Below are positions 36,169 through 41,414 of a DNA stretch of 41,414 nt, piece after piece. Origin of the DNA: Planctomycetota bacterium (GTDB lineage: Bacteria; Planctomycetota; Planctomycetia; Planctomycetales; Planctomycetaceae); assembly GCA_016872645.1 (NCBI GenBank), contig VGZH01000051.1, positions 1-41,414 on the forward strand, written 5' to 3'. The notes under the pieces were generated by a model that made no database searches, was not told where the DNA came from, and saw only the letters and a program-made list of their open reading frames with translations. The translations under genes were made by a program, and so were the position numbers. How positions within the stretch are numbered: the stretch's first letter is position 1; each line of letters starts with the position of its first letter.

Positions 36169-38151
36169 TCAGCCCAGTCTTCCGAACTGGCGTTCGAGTT
36201 CATTCTCCGTGAGCACCAATGCCGTCGGCCGACCGTGCGGGCAATGGTGTGCGTCTTCGATCAAGTGACGCTGGGCGAGCAGGCTGTCGATTTCCTCCGG
36301 CGAGAGCCGCTGGCCGGCCTTGATCGCCGCTTTGCAGGACATCATGTGCAGCAGCGAATCGAGCAGATCACGGCGATCGGGCGGTTTCTCCGGCTGGTCG
36401 AGTTGCTCAGCCAGATCACGGACCAATTGCGGGAGGTTGGCCTTCTTGAGCATCACCGGATAGCGATCGACCAGCACGGTCTGGCGCCCGAATTCCTGAA
36501 TGCCCAGACCGAGCTGACTCAAAACGTCGGCGTACTCCAGCAACAGCGCGGTTTCTTTCGGCGTGAGTTCGACAGCCTCCGGGACGAGCATTCGCTGCGA
36601 TTCGACGGCGTTGTTGAGCACGCGTCGTCGCAGGTACTCGTACATGATCCGCTCGTGCAATGCGTGCTGATCGATGAGCATCAGTCCTTCATCCGTCTCG
36701 ACGACGATGTAAGTATCGCGGATCTGCATCGCCCGCAACTCGCTGTGGCTCGCGCGGCCCTCGTGAGTCTCCACCACACCGCTGCCCGGCAGCTGATCCG
36801 CAGCTGAAGCGGGCGCGAACGAAGCCAAACCTGCCGCCGGTTCCTCGATCGGAGAATCGAAATTTGAAATCTCTGTTTCGTCCGACACCAACGATTCAAC
36901 CACTCCGACATGCGGTAACTCGGCGAGTGGTCGAGGCACGTTGTTCCACAACGAACTGTTCGACGGCGATCCACTCGCGGAGGATGCCGTCGGCGGAGAC
37001 CAGGACTGCAGCTCGACGCCGCGCGGTCGCGGGCCGGCTCCGGCGCTCGTGAAACCGCCGTTCGACGGCAGTCGCATCGTTGATTCAAAGTTCAAACTTA
37101 AAAACTTCGTCCGCAGCATCGACAACAATTGGCGGAACAGGGCTTGGCCGTCGGCGAAGCGGACCTCCGATTTCGTCGGGTGGACGTTCACGTCCACGAT
37201 CTCGGCAGGAACTTCCAAAAACAAGAACGAGATCGGCTGGCGGCCGATCATCAGCAAGCCCCGATACGCTTCAGTCAAGGCGTGTTGCAGCGAGCGATCC
37301 TGTATCCAACGACCGTTGAGAAACAGGTGCTGACTCTTGCGAGTGCTTTTGCTGACCGACGGATGGCCGACATAGCCCCACATCCGCACCCCCTGTGATT
37401 CCGATTCGACCGGGATCAGGTTGTCCGCCAGTTCGTTGCCGCACAGCAAGCGAATACGATCGAGCAATTGTGGCGTGCCGGGCAGCTCGAAGACCACTTT
37501 GCCGTTGTGCCGCAGCACGAGATGCAACCGCGGCTGAGCAAGGGCAATGCGAGTGAAGTGCTCGGTGATGTGTGCGAACTCAGTACCAATGGACTTCAAA
37601 AACTTCCGGCGGACTGGCGTGTTGGCGAAGAGTTGCCGGACCTCGATTTGTGTTCCAACCGGACAGCCGCACGGTTGCGGCGGAGTGATCTTTCCGAATT
37701 CGGAAAGAATCTCGTAGCCCGTCAAACCCGCCCGACGCGCGAGTGAGGGGTCTCCCATTGCAACTCCTCGTTCGCGTAACGGGCTAGTGTCGGTGGCAAT
37801 GTCAGGCTGACAGCTGCGAATGCGGAGCCGGCTGACCTCAGCGATCGACGCCAGCGCTTCGCCACGAAAACCCATCGTCTGCACGCGAAAGAGGTCATCG
37901 GCCGAGGCGATCTTACTCGTGGCGTGAGCGGTCACAGCCAGCAGCAGGTCGTCGGGATGGATCCCATCGCCATCATCGACGATGCGAATCAGTTCCCCGC
38001 CGCCAGCTTCGAGCTCGACTTCGATCCGCGTTGCCAGAGCGTCGAGGCTGTTTTCGAGCAGTTCCTTGACCACATTGGCAGGACGCTCAATGACCTCGCC
38101 CGCGGCGATTTTGTTGATAACGGAAACGTCGAGTGCATGAATCCGAGACAT
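36169..38151 (-). CDS. mutL: DNA mismatch repair protein MutL
   Basis: The 660-residue protein is a GHKL ATPase of mismatch repair. N-terminal motifs are VINKIAAGEVIERPANVVKELLENSLDA, DDGDGI, the ATP-lid sequence GFRGEALASI and later TPVRRKF. The middle (about 390-470) is a variable linker. The C-terminus keeps the endonuclease motif DQHALHERIMYE (from Asp494), which fits DQHA(X)2E(X)4E, and CPHGRPTALVLT, so it is predicted to nick DNA, unlike E. coli MutL. It lies 88 bases upstream of aroDE on the same strand and divergent from the DUF1559 gene. There is no MutS gene in the window. Confidence 0.97.
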   Translation of the reverse strand: MSRIHALDVSVINKIAAGEVIERPANVVKELLENSLDALATRIEVELEAGGGELIRIVDDGDGIHPDDLLLAVTAHATSKIASADDLFRVQTMGFRGEALASIAEVSRLRIRSCQPDIATDTSPLRERGVAMGDPSLARRAGLTGYEILSEFGKITPPQPCGCPVGTQIEVRQLFANTPVRRKFLKSIGTEFAHITEHFTRIALAQPRLHLVLRHNGKVVFELPGTPQLLDRIRLLCGNELADNLIPVESESQGVRMWGYVGHPSVSKSTRKSQHLFLNGRWIQDRSLQHALTEAYRGLLMIGRQPISFLFLEVPAEIVDVNVHPTKSEVRFADGQALFRQLLSMLRTKFLSLNFESTMRLPSNGGFTSAGAGPRPRGVELQSWSPPTASSASGSPSNSSLWNNVPRPLAELPHVGVVESLVSDETEISNFDSPIEEPAAGLASFAPASAADQLPGSGVVETHEGRASHSELRAMQIRDTYIVVETDEGLMLIDQHALHERIMYEYLRRRVLNNAVESQRMLVPEAVELTPKETALLLEYADVLSQLGLGIQEFGRQTVLVDRYPVMLKKANLPQLVRDLAEQLDQPEKPPDRRDLLDSLLHMMSCKAAIKAGQRLSPEEIDSLLAQRHLIEDAHHCPHGRPTALVLTENELERQFGRLG

Positions 38152-38231
38152 CGCGCTGAGTGATTCCTTTCGTGGAGCGATACCTTATCGAATGAACTCG
38201 TGGGACGGCAGGCAAGCGTGAAGACCTCTGC

Positions 38232-38290
38232 GTGCCTTGGTGCCTTTGTGGTCAGGCTGACTTTGTCTAACCACAAAGGCACGAAGGCAC
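38232..38290. repeat. 21-bp inverted repeat in the mutL/DUF1559 divergent gap
   Basis: Arms at 38232-38252 and 38270-38290 are reverse complements with one mismatch; the right arm starts ACCACAAAGGCACGAAGG. The 17-base spacer includes a second CTTTGT. This arm sequence is of a kind I have seen scattered in non-coding DNA of several phyla, but I cannot cite a source. It may be a REP-like or small mobile palindrome. Confidence 0.6.
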
Positions 38291-38351
38291 AAAGGGCGGC
38301 GAGCAAACTGGCATCGCCCGACAATCGCGAAGTCCCCTAGAATCCCGCACC

Positions 38352-39464
38352 ATGTTTGAAATCGAACGAAGCCCTTGGACTTCTGCCGTCCGCGACCGAC
38401 GCGGTTTCACGCTGATCGAGCTGTTGGTGGTGGTAGCAATCATTACGATTCTAGTCGCCCTGTTGCTGCCAGCAGTCCAACAAGCACGGGAGCGGGCGCG
38501 GGTGGTTCAGTGTCAAAATAATCTCAAGCAAGTCGGGCTGGCGCTGGCCAGTTATGAAAGCACACATCTTTGTTTTCCACCGAGCTTTGTGCGGCAAGAG
38601 GACGGCAACCCGCCGCCGCCGCCGGGAGGCTCGGCGCTGCAGTTCCGCGTGCATTGGAGCGGATTTCACATGCTGTTGCCGTACTTGGAACAGCAGTCGC
38701 TGTACCGCCAGTACGACTTCCGCAAGACGTGGCTATCGAGCCTGACGGATCTCAACGATCATTCGATGTGGCCGCTCAACGCGACGGCCATCTCGACCCT
38801 GATCTGTCCCAGCGCATCGCATCCAACAAAGTCACTGGGCAGCCCCAGTTTGTGGATGCAGGGAGCTCCGACCGATTATTCGTTCAGCCACGGTGCGGAC
38901 ATCATTCGGGCACTGCCCGGCCCGGAGGCGGCTTGTCCCGGTGGACTGTTGCATTATTGGCAACAGGTTCCGCACGAGACTCGCGGAGCATTCGGCTACA
39001 ACAGCACTTGCCGGCCACAAGACTTTGGCGATGGAACCTCGTCGACATTTACGCTGGGCGAAAAAACCGGAGGCCGACTGACCTACGGTGGCCCCAACTC
39101 CAGTTATTCGACGTTGCCGGTCGAGTACCCCTGGGCGATGGCGGCGGTTGTCTATCTTTCCCCAGCCGGATCGACCTGGGTGGTCGATGCACTGGCCGTG
39201 ACACGCGACATCCAGCTTCCCGACTGCCCGATCTCGCCCACCGGAACCGGAGTCCCCTTCCCGATGAATCCACAGCCTCTAAAGATGGGTGTGACGTCGA
39301 ACGAGCGGCAGATGTACTCGTTCCAGTCGGATCACTCTGGCGGAGCTCATTTTCTCTTCGCCGACGGCAACGCGAGGTTCCTCAGCCAGAACATCGACCA
39401 AGGGATCTTCGAGGCGCTCTCCACCATTGATGGCCATGAACGAGTTGCGTCGCAGCAATACTGA
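38352..39464 (+). CDS. DUF1559 prepilin-like surface protein
   Basis: This 370-residue protein has a type IV prepilin leader, [27 protein letters not shown], cut after the Gly by a prepilin peptidase such as that encoded at 32741. The following helix continues into [28 protein letters not shown], the typical DUF1559 start. The C-terminus has [18 protein letters not shown], which is the H-x9-DG motif. Such proteins are present in large numbers in planctomycetes and are proposed pseudopilins of unknown function. ATG 38352 has no strong ribosome site. It is followed by a small lipoprotein, a common pairing. Confidence 0.92.
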   Translation: MFEIERSPWTSAVRDRRGFTLIELLVVVAIITILVALLLPAVQQARERARVVQCQNNLKQVGLALASYESTHLCFPPSFVRQEDGNPPPPPGGSALQFRVHWSGFHMLLPYLEQQSLYRQYDFRKTWLSSLTDLNDHSMWPLNATAISTLICPSASHPTKSLGSPSLWMQGAPTDYSFSHGADIIRALPGPEAACPGGLLHYWQQVPHETRGAFGYNSTCRPQDFGDGTSSTFTLGEKTGGRLTYGGPNSSYSTLPVEYPWAMAAVVYLSPAGSTWVVDALAVTRDIQLPDCPISPTGTGVPFPMNPQPLKMGVTSNERQMYSFQSDHSGGAHFLFADGNARFLSQNIDQGIFEALSTIDGHERVASQQY

Positions 39465-39475
39465 ACGGATGAATG

Positions 39476-39513
39476 AGAGCGCAAAGTGAAGAGCACAGAG
39501 TGCAAAGTGAATA
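39476..39513. repeat. Heptad-repeat copy downstream of the DUF1559 gene
   Basis: The unit GTGCAAAGTG and its variants (GCGCAAAGTGAA, CAGAGTGCAAAGTGAA) match the left arm of the repeat in the CcsA/HemX gene (26696-26800). Only one arm is present. It covers the only GTG candidates for the start of the next gene. Confidence 0.65.
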
Positions 39514-40049
39514 GTGTTGATCAAACCGACCTGCGGTCGTTGCGACCTTGCATTTTCCCGTTTGAAATCCGCGCTCATCAGTTTGTACCGCGTTGCGTCT
39601 TCGCCGCTCTACCCAGTGACTCAGTTGAGCTGCGCGGCAGAACTACCCCATGGCTGTTCTGCCTGCTGCTTTGCGTGCTGTCTGGCTGCGGCCAAAAGGA
39701 CGCAACAGTGGCTGAAGTCAGCGGGGACATCACATTTTGCGGTCAACCCGCCGTGGCGGAGATCCTGTTTGAGCCGCTGAACACGGCGGGAACATCGACT
39801 GGCCGAGCTTCCGCGGCGACGAGCGACGAATCGGGACGTTTCCGATTGATGTTGGACGAATCGCGTTCCGGTGCCAAAATCGGCCAGAGCCGAGTAGCCA
39901 TCCGTGTGCAACGGCTCAGTCGGTCGAACAACGCAGCCGCGAAGTCCGTCAACTCGCCGGAGGGCGTAATCGGAACACTCAAGGCCACGAAGCTCGTGCG
40001 CGAAGTTCGCGCTGGCGACAACCAATTCCATTTTCGGCTGACGTACTGA
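39486..40049 (+). CDS. Small lipoprotein, carboxypeptidase-regulatory-like
   Basis: The recognisable part begins at about 39630: basic LRGRT, hydrophobic PWLFCLLLCV and lipobox LSGC, then VSGDITFCGQPAVAEILFEPLN...GRASAATSDESGRFRLML, a beta-sandwich like the carboxypeptidase-regulatory fold common after DUF1559 genes. The start is unclear. The frame is open from GTG 39486 (inside the heptad repeat), with other options at GTG 39507, TTG 39540, or a non-standard CTG at 39630, which would make a textbook lipoprotein signal. None has a good ribosome site. The repeat may have displaced the original start, and the protein may then be poorly expressed. The function is unknown, presumably at the cell surface. 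Confidence 0.6.
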   Translation: MKSTECKVNSVDQTDLRSLRPCIFPFEIRAHQFVPRCVFAALPSDSVELRGRTTPWLFCLLLCVLSGCGQKDATVAEVSGDITFCGQPAVAEILFEPLNTAGTSTGRASAATSDESGRFRLMLDESRSGAKIGQSRVAIRVQRLSRSNNAAAKSVNSPEGVIGTLKATKLVREVRAGDNQFHFRLTY

Positions 40050-40089
40050 GACACAGTGCGCGGCAACCAGCAACGATCGGCAAAACACA

Positions 40090-41414
40090 ATGAAGTCCAC
40101 ACTACTGATGGGCCTGCTGATGCTCGCCGCGATTCCCGGCTGCGGTGGCGAGCGTTTTTCTCCCGCCGCGCTGGCGGCGCGAAAGGCGTTGCAGTTCGCT
40201 CGGCCGCAAGAGGCACTCGACAAACTCTCCGAAGGTGCCGGAGAATCCACGCCGGCGGGACATTTCCTGCGAGCGTGCGCGCTTGAGCAGTTGGAACGGC
40301 TCGACGCGGCGAAAGCCGAAATCAAGCTGGCGCTCGACGCCGCACCGAACAATCCCAAGTATCAAGGCTATTCGCTGCGGCTAAAGTTGTTCGAGGGGGA
40401 CGAGACAGCGATCGCTCCGCTGCTGGAACTGTACGATCAGCACCCTTCGTCAGCGGCGGTCTCGCTGTATGCGATCTTTGCGTTTCAGGCCAAGCACGTG
40501 AGACAGCGTACGGAGAGCAAACTGCGAGCGGCTCGCGTGCAGTTGGACAACGCACTGGCTGCCTTGAAGACGGCGCTGTCTCTTTCCGGCGAGATTCCCG
40601 AACATCATCGCGAACTACTTGGCATGGCGGTCTGGTTCGAGCAAGCAGACGATGCGATCAAGCTGGTCGACGCGTTGCTGCGCGAAGATCCTGACAACCC
40701 CGAGTTTCTGCGTGACCGCGTGAGGGTTTTGCTCATGGCCAAGAAACCAAGCGAGACAATCTTGGCGGCCACAGCGTTGTTCAAACAGCAGGAGCGAACC
40801 GAGGCGGCTGCGGTCGAGTTCGCCGACACTTTGAATCAGCTCCCTCCCTCACCGGTCGTGCTGCGAGAGTGCGAATCGCTCTGCGAGACCTTCCCCAAAA
40901 ACACAGCCCTCGTGTTGCGACATTGCTGGTCGCTGGGCAAGGCGGGCCGGTCTGAAGAAGCATGTGCTGAATTGTCGAAGGCTTTCGATCAGCAGACCGA
41001 CCCGCGCCGCCGTCGAAAGCTCGCTCAATCTGCCGTCGCCATTCCCCTGGAAGCCGGGGATGCCGACACCGCCGCTCAACAGTTGAAGCGTTTTCGCAAT
41101 GAGATTCGCGACGACCAGTTAATCGCCTACTTCGAGGGACAGTTGGCCGTGATCCGCAAGGACTACTCTGATTCCGTCACGAAGATGCAGGACGTCATCA
41201 ACATCTACCGGACTGACAGTAATGCGTCGCCGGAACTGGCCCGCATCGCGCTTGAACAAATGCAGAAAATCCTCACCGAACAGCAACTCAGTGAACAGAT
41301 TCGCAACGCGGCTGAGTTGACCGTTCGCCGAGGCGGCATCAACCAGTACGACTCAGCCAACATCCGCAAAGAGGCACAATCGCTGCTCAACCTGCTGGAA
41401 GTCCACGATCGACC
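40090..41414 (+). CDS. TPR-type lipoprotein, partial at the right edge
   Basis: The frame is open for 441 codons from ATG 40090 to the end of the window, so the C-terminus is missing. It starts with a lipoprotein signal, MKSTLLMGLLMLAAIPGC, whose lipobox Cys18 would be lipidated. The rest is a run of helix-turn-helix repeats resembling tetratricopeptide repeats (ALEQLERLDAAKAEIKLALDAAPNNPKY; WFEQADDAIKLVDALLREDPDNPEFL; GQLAVIRKDYSDSVTKMQDVINIYRTDS). Such repeats mediate protein-protein contact. It follows the small lipoprotein by 40 bases and the DUF1559 gene, suggesting one cell-surface unit. Partner and function are unknown. Confidence 0.75.
   Translation, partial: MKSTLLMGLLMLAAIPGCGGERFSPAALAARKALQFARPQEALDKLSEGAGESTPAGHFLRACALEQLERLDAAKAEIKLALDAAPNNPKYQGYSLRLKLFEGDETAIAPLLELYDQHPSSAAVSLYAIFAFQAKHVRQRTESKLRAARVQLDNALAALKTALSLSGEIPEHHRELLGMAVWFEQADDAIKLVDALLREDPDNPEFLRDRVRVLLMAKKPSETILAATALFKQQERTEAAAVEFADTLNQLPPSPVVLRECESLCETFPKNTALVLRHCWSLGKAGRSEEACAELSKAFDQQTDPRRRRKLAQSAVAIPLEAGDADTAAQQLKRFRNEIRDDQLIAYFEGQLAVIRKDYSDSVTKMQDVINIYRTDSNASPELARIALEQMQKILTEQQLSEQIRNAAELTVRRGGINQYDSANIRKEAQSLLNLLEVHDR

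Overview
The window is a stretch of bacterial chromosome with moderately high GC, most likely from a member of the Planctomycetes (order Planctomycetales). The evidence for this is: a DUF1559 protein with a GFTLIE prepilin-type N-terminus and a C-terminal H-x9-DG motif, followed by a small lipoprotein; an EF-Tu with an unusual switch I; a fused 3-dehydroquinate dehydratase/shikimate dehydrogenase; a secreted neutral-ceramidase-type protein; and many short palindromic intergenic repeats. The assignment rests on recalled family features and not on a search. No rRNA, CRISPR array, prophage or complete insertion sequence was found.

Layout. Positions 1-412 hold no gene I can support. Positions 413-5018 carry hemL (5-aminolevulinate synthesis), a degenerate response-regulator receiver, an FHA-GAF-histidine kinase and a secreted PIG-L-type deacetylase. 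Positions 5087-22547 are a large translation/transcription block in near-ancestral order: tRNA-Thr(UGU), tRNA-Tyr, tRNA-Gly, tRNA-Thr(GGU), tuf, rpmG, tRNA-Trp, secE, nusG, rplK, rplA, rplJ, rplL, rpoB, rpoC, rpsL, rpsG and an EF-G gene. Candidate internal control points are a structured element before rplA, twin hairpins before rplL, an intrinsic terminator and a 10-bp direct repeat/palindrome before rpoB, and a strong terminator between rpsG and the EF-G gene. The EF-G lacks the usual domain IV loop, so it may be a specialised paralogue.

Positions 22574-25114 hold a methyltransferase-like protein, a primary-type sigma factor and a small membrane protein, closed by a duplicated 40-bp terminator repeat. 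On the minus strand, 30266 down to 25378 looks like one transcription unit: a MSOX-type amine oxidase, a ceramidase-like hydrolase, a CcsA/HemX-type membrane protein and hemA. HemA and HemL are the last two enzymes of the C5 route to 5-aminolevulinate. An MFS transporter and a CPXCG zinc-ribbon protein read divergently from 30361 to 31832.

A second minus-strand run, 38151 down to 31834, is closely packed: mutL, aroDE fusion, aroK, prepilin peptidase and a sugar-phosphate-isomerase-like protein. The right end (38352-41414) carries the DUF1559 pilin-like protein, whose leader the prepilin peptidase is expected to cut, a lipoprotein with no obvious start codon, and a TPR-type lipoprotein that runs off the window.

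The most interesting points are the receiver/kinase pair with lost or altered phosphotransfer residues, the EF-G and EF-Tu motif changes, a dispersed heptad repeat translated in frame as the tail of the CcsA/HemX protein, a G-run cluster abutting the aroDE start codon, and a rich set of distinct REP-like palindromes between genes.
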